This document shows, piece after piece, positions 15,823 through 23,923 of a DNA stretch of 23,995 nucleotides; the stretch's first letter is position 1, and each line of letters begins with the position of its first letter. The notes beneath the pieces are model-generated. The model was not told where the DNA came from and ran no database searches. It saw only the letters and a program-made list of their open reading frames with translations. Source of the stretch: Lachnospiraceae bacterium UBA1729 (GTDB taxonomy: Bacteria > Bacillota > Clostridia > Lachnospirales > Lachnospiraceae). The position numbers were made by a program, and so were the translations under genes. Location of the stretch: the NCBI GenBank assembly GCA_002315945.1, contig DCIJ01000062.1:1-23995 (forward strand), read 5' to 3'.

Positions 15823-16608
15823 ATGTTGTTTTCAATTATAATAGCCAGCTTTAATCCAGGAGTTGAACTTAAAAAAACAGTGGACAGTATACTGGAACAG
15901 AGTCTGACAGATTACGAAATAATAATAAAGGATGCCATAAGTCAGGATAACAGCCTGGAAAGCCTGCCAAAAGACACAAGAATCCGGGTGATTTCTCAAA
16001 AGGATTCAGGCATATATGATGGCATGAATCAGGCACTACAGCATATAACTGGAGAGTATGTACTGTTTTTAAACTGCGGTGATTATCTGTATGAAAGGGA
16101 CACACTGGAAAAAATGGCCAGCGTCATTTCAAAGGATAAGCAGGAGACAATCTACTACGGCAATCAGTACAATAGAAAAGCCGGGGCTTTTGTTTCTGCC
16201 AATCCTAGCATTGACGGATTTGCCTGCTACAGGCATCTGCCCTGTCATCAGGCCTGTGTATACAGCAGAACGCTTTTTTCAGAGAGGGGATACAATGCTT
16301 CCTATGCTGTAAGAGCGGACTATGAGCACTTTTTATGGTGCTATTATGTGAAAAAAATAGTACCGGTTTATATGGATCTGGTGGTGTGTTCCTATGAGGG
16401 CGGCGGTTTTTCCGAAACAAAAAAAGGAATGGAGCTGTCGGCAGCTGAGCACAAGGAAATAACTGAAAAATATATGTCAAAAAGAGAGCTTCAAAGCTAC
16501 AGGCTCAAGCTCCTACTGACACTGGCGCCAGTCAGAAAGATGGTTGCAGAAAATCCTATGACTGCGAAACTTTATCAGAGTATTAAAACGGCCATATACA
16601 GAAAATAA
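15823..16608 (+). CDS. GT2 glycosyltransferase, WcaA-like
   Basis: A 261-residue GT-A enzyme without TM helices. It opens FSIIIASFNPGVELKKTVDSI, with the sugar-nucleotide Asp region IIKDAISQDNS and the recognisable SQKDSGIYDGMNQALQHITG (59-78) followed by FLNCGDYL (NCGD at 84-87 in the metal-binding position, as in FLNxGD members). The later VRADYEHFLWCYY supplies the acidic catalytic-base region. This is the WcaA/colanic-acid-like branch of GT2, which often attaches a sugar to capsule or exopolysaccharide repeats. It starts 2 nt after the AKR and ends 15 nt before the GT4 gene. Sugar specificity is not visible. Confidence 0.88.
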   Translation: MLFSIIIASFNPGVELKKTVDSILEQSLTDYEIIIKDAISQDNSLESLPKDTRIRVISQKDSGIYDGMNQALQHITGEYVLFLNCGDYLYERDTLEKMASVISKDKQETIYYGNQYNRKAGAFVSANPSIDGFACYRHLPCHQACVYSRTLFSERGYNASYAVRADYEHFLWCYYVKKIVPVYMDLVVCSYEGGGFSETKKGMELSAAEHKEITEKYMSKRELQSYRLKLLLTLAPVRKMVAENPMTAKLYQSIKTAIYRK

Positions 16609-16623
16609 TGGATGGGATAAGAC

Positions 16624-17913
16624 ATGAAAGTACTTTGGTTGGTAAATACAATGCTTCCCTGCATAGCAGAAAAGCTGGGAAGAGAATTTAGTAATAAAGA
16701 AGGCTGGCTGGATGGATTATCCAGACAGGTAATTGAATATAATAATGCTAACAGAACAAGTCCTGATATTGAGAAGATTGAGCTGGGAATATGTTTTCCG
16801 GTGGGGCCCAAGGAAAAGCCCATTAAGGGAAGCGTCACAGAGGGGATTATGTATTATGGATTTCCAGAGGATACAGTCAATGCCCATGTATATGATGAGG
16901 GACTTGAGAAGGTATTTCAGGTAATATGCCGTGAGTATCAGCCGGATATGGTTCATATCTTTGGAACGGAATATCCACATACTCTGGCACTGGTAAAGGC
17001 CTACAACAATTATGACAAGACACTTATTGGTATTCAGGGAATAATCAGTGAGTGCGGTCGTAAGTATATGGCTTTTTTACCGGAAAAAATCAGAAAAAGA
17101 AAGACCTTCAGAGATATAGTAAAAAAGGACAGTACTCTGTCACAGCAAAATAAATTTGTTGAGCGAGGCAAATATGAAATCGAGGCTATCAGGAAGTGCG
17201 GTCATATTGCGGGCAGAACCTACTGGGACAGAAAAAAATGTGAAGAGATAAATTCCGATATCTATTATCACAGACTGGATGAAACCCTGAGAGAGGTGTT
17301 CTACCAGGGGGCGTGGGATTATAGAAAATGCAACAGACATCAGATATTTGTCAGTCAGGGAAATTACCCGCTGAAGGGACTGCATCTGATTCTGGAGGCT
17401 GTGGCAGAACTCCCTGCGAAATATCCGGACATGAAGATTGTAATTGCCGGGGATAAGATAACTGCCTATGAAAGCTTTAAGGACAGACTGAAAATCGGCA
17501 ATTATGGCAAGTACTTAAGAGAGCTGATTGAAAAGTACAGGCTTGAAAAGCATATTGAATTTACAGGGAATATTCCTGGTGAAACGATGAAGGAAAAGAT
17601 GCTTGAAAGCAACGTATTTTTAATGGCATCTTCGGTGGAAAATTCTTCCAACTCACTGGGTGAGGCTATGCTGCTAGGGGTGCCATGTGTGTGCTCCATG
17701 GTGGGAGGACTGCCCAGCATTATGGAAGAGGACGAGGGCTTCTACTATAAATCAGGAGATGTTCAGGCCATGAAGGAAGCACTGCTTGGTGTATTCGAGG
17801 ATCCTGATGAAGCTATCAGCAGAGCAGCCAAGGCCAAGAAGCATGCACTGGGAACCCATGACAGAAAGAAAAATCTTGAGTTGCTGCTTGGAATATATAA
17901 AGAAATAGTATGA
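16624..17913 (+). CDS. GT4 glycosyltransferase (first of pair)
   Basis: A 429-residue GT-B enzyme of family 4, with no membrane segment. The N-terminal domain (MKVLWLVNTMLPCIAEKLG, then EYQPDMVHIFGTEYPHTL) is of the acceptor-binding type; the C-terminal half has FVSQGNYPLKGLHLILEAV, VIAGDKITAYESF, and the catalytic EX7E (E339 and E347) in SSVENSSNSLGEAMLLGVP, with CSMVGGLPSIM closing the nucleotide-sugar pocket. Its size is slightly above the ~380 average because of a ~40-residue insert around residues 140-185 (LPEKIRKRKTFRDIVKKD). It transfers a sugar with retention of anomer, in the cytoplasm at the membrane face. Its stop overlaps the next start by ATGA (17910-17913), so the two are translationally coupled. 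Confidence 0.88.
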   Translation: MKVLWLVNTMLPCIAEKLGREFSNKEGWLDGLSRQVIEYNNANRTSPDIEKIELGICFPVGPKEKPIKGSVTEGIMYYGFPEDTVNAHVYDEGLEKVFQVICREYQPDMVHIFGTEYPHTLALVKAYNNYDKTLIGIQGIISECGRKYMAFLPEKIRKRKTFRDIVKKDSTLSQQNKFVERGKYEIEAIRKCGHIAGRTYWDRKKCEEINSDIYYHRLDETLREVFYQGAWDYRKCNRHQIFVSQGNYPLKGLHLILEAVAELPAKYPDMKIVIAGDKITAYESFKDRLKIGNYGKYLRELIEKYRLEKHIEFTGNIPGETMKEKMLESNVFLMASSVENSSNSLGEAMLLGVPCVCSMVGGLPSIMEEDEGFYYKSGDVQAMKEALLGVFEDPDEAISRAAKAKKHALGTHDRKKNLELLLGIYKEIV

Positions 17914-19094
17914 AATTAACATTTGTATCAAATTATATAAATCACCATCAGATTCCTCTGTCTACCAGACTATGGCAGAGGCTGGGCGCGGATTACACCT
18001 TTGTCCAGATTGAGCCTATGGCTGAGGAAAGAAAGGAAATGGGGTGGAATTCCAACACAGAGAGTCTTGAATATTTAAGACTGTACTATAAGGAGCCGGA
18101 GTATTGCGCCAGACTGATTATGGAAAGCGACATGGTTGTCTTTGGCGGTGTGGAGGATGAAAGCTATATTGAACCCAGACTAAAGGCGGGACTGCCTGTC
18201 ATAAGAGCCAGTGAGAGACTGTACAGGGAGGGCCAGTGGAAGGCCATCTCTCCAAGAGGTCTGATGAAAAAATACAGAGATCATACCAGCTACAGAAAAA
18301 AAGAGGTATATCTGCTGTGCGCCGGAGCCTATGTGGCTTCAGATTTTAATATTGTAAAAGCCTATCCCCATAAAAAGTTCAAATGGGGATACTTTACTGA
18401 AACCAAGAAATATGACATAGAAAAACTAATGGCAGGCAAGAGGGGACAGACCGCAGGAGTAGTGGAAATACTTTTTGCAGGCAGATTTTTACCCTTAAAG
18501 CACCCTGAATATGGTCTTATGCTAGCAAGCTTTCTTAGAGAAAGGGGCTACAAATTCCATCTGACCATGGTGGGTGGCGGCGAACTGGACGGAAGCCTCA
18601 GGGACTGGGTTAGAGAAAAGAAGCTGGAGGCTTACGTCACTTTTACCGGTTACAAAACCCCTGATGAGGTCAGAAAAGAGATGGAGCGAGCCGACATCTT
18701 CCTAATGACCAGCAATTTCCTGGAAGGCTGGGGCGCAGTAATCAACGAAGCCATGAACAGTGGCTGCGCCGTAATTGCAGATGCTAAGATTGGCGCAGTA
18801 CCCTACCTGATTCATCATGAAGAAAACGGAATGGTATATAAGGACGGCAATATTACCGAATTCATGGTCTATGGAGAGAGACTTGTTAGAGATGCCAGCC
18901 TTAGAAAGAGACTTGGCATGAATGCCTATGAAACAATTAGCAAAACCTGGAATCCTGATGTGGCGGCAGAAGCACTGCTTAAGCTGTCAGAAGGAATAAT
19001 TAAAGGGGAAGCTGTGGTACAAAGTGAGGGCCCGGTATCAGTGGCTGAAAATATATCGCCATCAGCGGGCTATAGATACTGTAGAACAAAGTAA
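17910..19094 (+). CDS. GT4 glycosyltransferase (second of pair)
   Basis: A 394-residue GT-B enzyme. It begins MKLTFVSNYINHHQIPLSTRL, the start of a family-4 subgroup of Firmicutes capsule enzymes, and has the C-terminal pattern LFAGRFLPLKHPEYGLML, VGGGELDGSL, FTGYKTPDEVR and FLEGWGAVINEAMNSGC with the EX7E pair E272/E280. A 40-residue tail (from about 355, SEGPVSVAENISPS) is low complexity and not part of the fold. It overlaps the previous gene by 4 nt and the next by 1 nt (TAATG), so three successive genes are coupled. It shares the fold with its upstream neighbour but not obvious close sequence identity, so the two probably add different sugars. Confidence 0.88.
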   Translation: MKLTFVSNYINHHQIPLSTRLWQRLGADYTFVQIEPMAEERKEMGWNSNTESLEYLRLYYKEPEYCARLIMESDMVVFGGVEDESYIEPRLKAGLPVIRASERLYREGQWKAISPRGLMKKYRDHTSYRKKEVYLLCAGAYVASDFNIVKAYPHKKFKWGYFTETKKYDIEKLMAGKRGQTAGVVEILFAGRFLPLKHPEYGLMLASFLRERGYKFHLTMVGGGELDGSLRDWVREKKLEAYVTFTGYKTPDEVRKEMERADIFLMTSNFLEGWGAVINEAMNSGCAVIADAKIGAVPYLIHHEENGMVYKDGNITEFMVYGERLVRDASLRKRLGMNAYETISKTWNPDVAAEALLKLSEGIIKGEAVVQSEGPVSVAENISPSAGYRYCRTK

Positions 19095-20191
19095 TGGGAA
19101 AGAGATTATATATTTGTCATACCTTTTATCAGGTATATGTGACTTTTTTAAAAGAATTTGCCCTGGGAAATACAGATAAAAAAGAGGCAGATATTATATT
19201 AAGCTGTACTGCTACCGACTATGACGGGCTGGAAAACAGATTGGAAGACTGTGATGTATTTGATCAGGTCTTTACTATGGATGAGCGCATTGATAATGAC
19301 CAAAGGCTTGTCAGACTAAAAAAGGACAGGGGCAATATTGTCCTCAACCTGCTGCAGCGGATAGTCTATACATACAAAAGGGCCAAGGTGCTGGAGCCTA
19401 ATCTGCCAAAGAATCTGAATCTGAAATCCTACGGGGATATATATGTATTCTGTGATTCTGACCCCATAGGATTTTACCTGAGCAGAAAACACATATATTA
19501 TCATGCTCTGGAGGATGGCCTGAACTGTCTTGAAATATTTGATGCGGCTCATTATGATAATCGGGGACATTTTGGAATAAAAAAATGGATGTCCAGTCAT
19601 AATCTGATACACATTCAGAACGGGTACTCCAAGTACTGTCTGGATATGGAAATAAATGATGACAGTAAGCTCAAATTTCAGTGCCCCAAGTATGTGGTGG
19701 TGCCAAGAAAGCCACTGGAAGAAAGACTTACATCCCAGGAAAAAAATATCCTGGTGGATGCAATGATTCCTGATGCCGGTGCCATAAGGGAAAGTATAAA
19801 TAAGGCGGGTGGAGACTGTGTGCTCTTTTTGACCATGCCCCATCCAAAGCCAGAGGAGATACGAAAACAGATCTGTGATGACATAATCAGAGATTACTGC
19901 CAGTCCTGTCATGTGGTAATCAAGCCCCATCCCAGAGAGACACTGGATTATGCAGCCTACAGGCCAGACTGTACTGTACTGAAGGGGCGCTTCCCTATTG
20001 AGATATTAAATTATCTGGTGGGGGTTCATTTCAGACGTGCCATTACCATAGTCAGCACCTCTTTGGATGGTATTAATTTCTGTGATGAAAAAATCAGGTT
20101 AGGAGAAGATTTCTGGGATGCCTATGAGGATCCAGAGCTTCACAAATATAATCAGACCCTGGAGCGAGCCCAGTCTGAAAATAAAAAATAG
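19094..20191 (+). CDS. GT52-like glycosyltransferase, sialyltransferase-type motifs
   Basis: A 365-residue soluble protein that starts MGKRLYICHTFYQVYVTFLK, the opening of the family-52 GT-B fold (lipooligosaccharide sialyltransferase type). All three bacterial sialyltransferase motifs are present: acidic-acidic-Gly (E140-D141-G142), His-Pro in VVIKPHPRETLD (H279-P280), and a Ser-Thr motif in the nucleotide-binding half (S321-T322). Known GT52 members use CMP-sialic acid or, in some cases, another donor such as UDP-glucose. No sialic-acid synthesis genes (CMP-sugar synthetase, NeuB-like synthase) are in the window, so the donor is unknown; related nonulosonic acids are possible. The 1-nt overlap with the previous gene shows it is part of the operon, and its late place fits a terminal or branch sugar. 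The ABC gene follows after 14 nt. Confidence 0.85.
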   Translation: MGKRLYICHTFYQVYVTFLKEFALGNTDKKEADIILSCTATDYDGLENRLEDCDVFDQVFTMDERIDNDQRLVRLKKDRGNIVLNLLQRIVYTYKRAKVLEPNLPKNLNLKSYGDIYVFCDSDPIGFYLSRKHIYYHALEDGLNCLEIFDAAHYDNRGHFGIKKWMSSHNLIHIQNGYSKYCLDMEINDDSKLKFQCPKYVVVPRKPLEERLTSQEKNILVDAMIPDAGAIRESINKAGGDCVLFLTMPHPKPEEIRKQICDDIIRDYCQSCHVVIKPHPRETLDYAAYRPDCTVLKGRFPIEILNYLVGVHFRRAITIVSTSLDGINFCDEKIRLGEDFWDAYEDPELHKYNQTLERAQSENKK

Positions 20192-20205
20192 CAAAGGCGA
20201 CAGAC

Positions 20206-21939
20206 ATGAAGATTTATAAAAAACTGATGGTAATACTGAATAAAAGGCAAAAGAGAACCTTTGTACTCTTACTTTTTATGATGGTAATAGGAGCATTTCT
20301 GGAGACGGCCAGTATTTCACTGGTAATCCCTGTTATGACTCTGGTAATCAGCCCCAATGCAGTTGAAACAAATAAATATATGAGCGGACTGTACCACTTT
20401 ATGGGCATGACCAGTCTCAAACAGTTCACTGTATTTGTAATGCTGTCCATGATTATGGCATTTGTATTAAAGAATCTGTTCCTGTTCTGCCTGCAGAAGC
20501 TTATGTACAGATTTGTCTATAAGAACCAGTTCGAGACTCAGGAAAAGCTCTTACGACATTATGTTAAAAAAGAGTATGAGTTTTATCTGAATATTGAAAC
20601 CTCAACCATTCAGAGAATTATTGCAGCTGATGTAGTAAATGCATATGGACTTATCCTGTCTGTGCTGCAGATTCTGTCAGAGTGCATTGTATTCATGATG
20701 TTAGCAGTGGCACTGTTAATCGTTGACCTGAAGATGACCCTGGTAATTGCAGGACTCCTGGTGGTTACACTGATTGTAATCAAGAATGTAATCAAGCCTA
20801 TCATGAACAGAACCGGTAAGGAGAACCAGGATTTTGCAGCCATGATTTATACCTGGCTGTCCCAGACTGTTGGTGGAATGAAAGAAATCAAGGTTATGGG
20901 CAGGGAGAACTATTTCATTAAGGAATATGCTTCCAGAGGTGGAAGATATGTGGCAGCCATGGAAAGACTGTGTCTGTTTTCAAATGCGCCCAAGCTGCTC
21001 ATTGAGACAGTATGTATAGCCGGTATGGTTGTGTATATGCTCATTATTATTCTGTCAGGCCAGGCCCTTACTGACATGATGCCTGCCCTGTCTGCATTTG
21101 CCATGGCAGCAGTCAGACTTATGCCTTCAGCCAACAGAATCAATAATCAGCTTACCCAGGTGGCCTATTATGAGCCCTTCTTTTTCAATGTAAGTGACAG
21201 CCTGCTGGAGGAAACTGATGAGAAGCATGTGGACATGTCCTATGCTATCGAAGCTAAGAAGCTTCCAGTGGAAAAAGAAATCAGACTTCAGGATATTACC
21301 TACAGCTATCCCAACAGCGACAAGCTGATATTTGACGGAGCCAATATGGATATTCCGGTGGGAGCCAGCGTTGGTATTGTGGGTGGTTCTGGTGCCGGCA
21401 AGAGTACTATAGTAGACATTCTGCTGGGCCTGCTCAAGGTTAAATCCGGGGAGATTACAGCCGATGGACTGGATATCCAGACCGACTACAGAGGCTGGCT
21501 TAAGAATGTGGGTTATATTCCACAGGCAATATATCTGTTAGATGACACTATCAGAAAAAATGTTGCATTTGGTATTCCTGAGGAAGAAATAGATGAGGAA
21601 AAACTCTGGTATGCTCTGAAAGAAGCTCAGTTAGATGAGTTTGTTAAGAATATGCCTGAGGGAATCAATTCAGGAATTGGTGAGAGAGGAATCAGAATTT
21701 CCGGAGGTCAGAGACAAAGAATCGGTATTGCGAGAGCCCTGTACAATGACCCTGAGGTACTTATCCTGGATGAAGCTACCTCAGCTCTGGATGGAGATAC
21801 TGAAGCAGCAATTATGGAATCAATTAATCATTTCCAGGGAAAGAAGACCCTGATAATCATAGCCCATCGTCTGCAGACCATTGAAAAGTGTGATATGGTC
21901 TACAGAGTAGCTGATGGCAAGATTACACGGGAACGATAA
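20206..21939 (+). CDS. ABC exporter, probable lipid-linked oligosaccharide flippase (PglK/MsbA-like)
   Basis: A 577-residue half-transporter: six TM helices in residues 1-310 (LLLFMMVIGAFLETASISL, then IMAFVLKNLFLFCL), then a nucleotide-binding domain (about 350-577). All ATPase motifs are intact: Walker A G393-T401 with K399, the Q-loop in GYIPQA, signature SGGQR (499-503), Walker B VLILDE (518-523, catalytic E523) and the switch His554. It acts as a homodimer. The strongly conserved N-terminal pattern (ALE/FLETASISLVIPVM) and the KEIKVMGRENYF coupling region match the PglK-type family that flips lipid-linked oligosaccharides from the cytoplasmic to the external face. No Wzx-type flippase is seen in the operon, so this protein is the best candidate for that step. 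Last gene of the operon; its final 17 nt overlap a convergent gene and no terminator follows. A general lipid or drug exporter cannot be excluded. Confidence 0.88.
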   Translation: MKIYKKLMVILNKRQKRTFVLLLFMMVIGAFLETASISLVIPVMTLVISPNAVETNKYMSGLYHFMGMTSLKQFTVFVMLSMIMAFVLKNLFLFCLQKLMYRFVYKNQFETQEKLLRHYVKKEYEFYLNIETSTIQRIIAADVVNAYGLILSVLQILSECIVFMMLAVALLIVDLKMTLVIAGLLVVTLIVIKNVIKPIMNRTGKENQDFAAMIYTWLSQTVGGMKEIKVMGRENYFIKEYASRGGRYVAAMERLCLFSNAPKLLIETVCIAGMVVYMLIIILSGQALTDMMPALSAFAMAAVRLMPSANRINNQLTQVAYYEPFFFNVSDSLLEETDEKHVDMSYAIEAKKLPVEKEIRLQDITYSYPNSDKLIFDGANMDIPVGASVGIVGGSGAGKSTIVDILLGLLKVKSGEITADGLDIQTDYRGWLKNVGYIPQAIYLLDDTIRKNVAFGIPEEEIDEEKLWYALKEAQLDEFVKNMPEGINSGIGERGIRISGGQRQRIGIARALYNDPEVLILDEATSALDGDTEAAIMESINHFQGKKTLIIIAHRLQTIEKCDMVYRVADGKITRER

Positions 21940-22720
21940 GAGTCTTAAGCTGATTGACTACTGCATCCCACAGGGAACCTTCGAGGCAGATGTCAGCAGC
22001 CTCTTTTGTAATATCACGTGCTCCGGGAGCGGCGAATCCTACGCCTGCGGCCTGGAGCATTGTTATGTCATTGGCATTATCTCCAAAGGCCCAGGTCTCT
22101 TCTTTTTTTATCCCCAGAGTGTTTCTAAGCTTGGTAAGGGAAATTCCCTTGTCAGCTTCTAAATGAATAAAATCAATCCAGTGAGCCCCGGCAGCAGTGA
22201 CATGCACCAGATCCCCATATTTTTCAATGTAGGGAAGGGCTTCGGTGGCTGCATCTGTATCGACGTATGCAGATATTTTCAGAGCCTCAAAGGGCTTTGC
22301 CAGTACGTCTTCTACTGGTTTGCAGGTCAGACCGTAACCGGTTCTTAACCATTCTATTATTTTTTCATTGGTGGAATCGTGGATGGTTCCATCAGGAGTG
22401 TTAGCTGAATAGAAGCTCACATTGGGATTTTTACGAATGTCGGCTACTATCTGGGAAGCGATGGACCATTCAAAGGTAAGGGACTGGAGAGTCTGACCAT
22501 ATTTCATTATGGTGCCACCATTGTTACATATTACGTAAATGTCATTAAGAAGGGGAGCCATGACATTTTTCATGGTCTGTACCTCGCGGCCAGTGGCTGC
22601 ACAAAAGATAATGCCCTGATCCTTGAGCTTTTTAACTACTTCATAGAATTCTGGGTTGATGTCAGCGGTACCTTCTGGAAGGACAGTTCCGTCCAAATCG
22701 GATGCGATAAGTTTAATCAT
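21923..22720 (-). CDS. Cof-type HAD hydrolase
   Basis: A 265-residue soluble phosphatase of the HAD superfamily, subclass IIB (Cof). The start is the ATG on 22718-22720, with AGGAG about 5-6 nt upstream; an in-frame ATG nine codons earlier has no site. The four motifs are complete: D8-L-D10-G-T (nucleophile and general acid), AATGRE (41-46), K191, and the metal-binding GDNANDITML (213-222). The C2B cap domain lies between the second and third motifs. These enzymes dephosphorylate sugar phosphates, FMN or other small metabolites; the substrate cannot be named. It is the second gene of a minus-strand unit after a GT4 gene (56-nt gap), which may point to a sugar phosphate, but the family is very common. 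Its stop is inside the end of the ABC gene. Confidence 0.92.
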   Translation of the reverse strand: MIKLIASDLDGTVLPEGTADINPEFYEVVKKLKDQGIIFCAATGREVQTMKNVMAPLLNDIYVICNNGGTIMKYGQTLQSLTFEWSIASQIVADIRKNPNVSFYSANTPDGTIHDSTNEKIIEWLRTGYGLTCKPVEDVLAKPFEALKISAYVDTDAATEALPYIEKYGDLVHVTAAGAHWIDFIHLEADKGISLTKLRNTLGIKKEETWAFGDNANDITMLQAAGVGFAAPGARDITKEAADICLEGSLWDAVVNQLKTLIVPV

Positions 22721-22776
22721 AATATCTCCTAATGTTTGTAAAGACACGATTCACATGGCCGGAAGCGTGCTAAAAG

Positions 22777-23868
22777 TTATATAGACCACACCTCTCTCCA
22801 TAGGGAAAGGATATTATCTACAGAATATTTTTCTCTGATGGTGCTGGCAGCAGCTTCCATATTGATAGAAGCAGGGGCATCAATGATAGAAGCAGGGGCG
22901 TCGCATAGTCTGCATAATGCGTCAGACAAAGCCTTTTCATCCTGCATTGGAATCAGGAGGCCACCGCCGCATTCCAGTATTTCTCTGCTCCCACCAATAG
23001 GACAGTCGGTAGCTATGGAAGGAACTCCAGTGGCTATGGCTTCCATGAGGCCGTTGGGCATGCCCTCATAATCTGAGCACAGGACATAGCAGGCATTTTT
23101 TAATAGGGCATTATGAATATCACTTTCAAAACCTGGGAATGATACCCTGTCCTGAATGTTTAATTCCCGGGCCAGTGACTGTAGGCTTTCTAACAGGGAG
23201 CCCTTTCCGTATATTACAAGAGAATAATCCGGATGGGTGGCTGCAAATCTTGAAAAGGCCTTCAATAACAGACTGTGATTTTTCTGGGGCTCAAGTCTGC
23301 CGGCAGCGCAGATTACACGCTGACGCTGACCTGTGTAGGGAGCGGGAAGCTCTGCCTTGATAGGATTGGGAATGACAACCCCCTGCTTATATATGGGCCC
23401 GCTAAAGCTACTCCTGGCATCACTGGTCTGAAAGACAAATTTACAGCTGCCACCTAACCTGTAAATGAGGTTGCGCAGGGGCTTGAAGGAACATCTGGCA
23501 GGATCATTTCGCTCTGAAACAGACAGGCGGTCTCCAAAGCCAAGTCCCAGGCAGGAAAGGATTGTGTACATATTGATAGTGGTTGAAAAGGAACAGACAG
23601 AAGCAGACGAATGCTCCTTGAAATAGCGCCTCATCTTTATTAGTCGCAATAGCTGGTTAAGGGGATTTTTCCCAGAGGCACTGGCTAAGGACAGGATATT
23701 GACCTGTGGATCCACCTGGTAGGCCACTTCATCCCCTGCAACCATAAGTATGGAAACTGGAAGCTGGTGGCACATGGCATTGGCCAGGGTGACTACAACT
23801 CTCTCGGCGCCTCCCCCGTGGATTGCTCCAACCACAAATATTAATTCTTTTGAACCGGATTTAATCAT
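22777..23868 (-). CDS. GT4 glycosyltransferase (minus-strand)
   Basis: A 363-residue GT-B enzyme. It opens IFVVGAIHGGGAERVVVTLAN with the G-G-G-A-E-R loop of the PglH/PglJ-type branch, followed by FSTTINMYTIL and SVSERNDPARC; the C-terminal half has CAAGRLEPQKNHSLLLKAF, YGKGSLLESLQ, FPGFESDIHN, and the EX7E pair E268/E276 (DYEGMPNGLMEAIATGVP). Ribosome site AAGGAA is 6 nt before the start ATG. Residues 323-336 contain a seven-residue tandem duplication (DAPASII, DAPASIN) in the C-terminal domain, coded by a 21-bp repeat. It adds a sugar to a lipid-linked or surface-glycan acceptor; the opposite strand and separate promoter place it outside the main operon, though it may continue with more glycan genes to the right of the window. 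Confidence 0.9.
   Translation of the reverse strand: MIKSGSKELIFVVGAIHGGGAERVVVTLANAMCHQLPVSILMVAGDEVAYQVDPQVNILSLASASGKNPLNQLLRLIKMRRYFKEHSSASVCSFSTTINMYTILSCLGLGFGDRLSVSERNDPARCSFKPLRNLIYRLGGSCKFVFQTSDARSSFSGPIYKQGVVIPNPIKAELPAPYTGQRQRVICAAGRLEPQKNHSLLLKAFSRFAATHPDYSLVIYGKGSLLESLQSLARELNIQDRVSFPGFESDIHNALLKNACYVLCSDYEGMPNGLMEAIATGVPSIATDCPIGGSREILECGGGLLIPMQDEKALSDALCRLCDAPASIIDAPASINMEAAASTIREKYSVDNILSLWREVWSI
22862..22903. repeat. 21-bp tandem duplication inside the GT4 gene
   Basis: Two adjacent 21-bp units (22862-22882 and 22883-22903) share GATAGAAGCAGGGGC in identical phase and differ at four positions, outside that core. Because 21 is a multiple of three, the frame is kept and it adds seven residues to the protein. 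Confidence 0.85.
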
Positions 23869-23917
23869 AAAAATTCCTTATCTATGGTAAAATTAGGTAA
23901 CATTACAAATTAAAATA

Positions 23918-23923
23918 ATTATA
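23918..23923 (-). promoter_or_regulatory. -10 box of the candidate promoter for the minus-strand GT4/HAD unit
   Basis: A perfect TATAAT on the minus strand (plus-strand ATTATA 23918-23923) lies 49 nt before the GT4 start. The expected -35 zone is a T-rich tract (TTTTGA with a 16-nt spacer) with poor consensus. The rest of 23869-23995 is very AT-rich and shows no gene; an upstream gene may start beyond the window. Confidence 0.4.

Noticed and set aside
19316..19930. 204-codon open frame on the minus strand
   Set aside because: It lies fully inside the GT52-like gene in the opposite strand; composition and lack of a ribosome site mark it as a shadow of real coding sequence.
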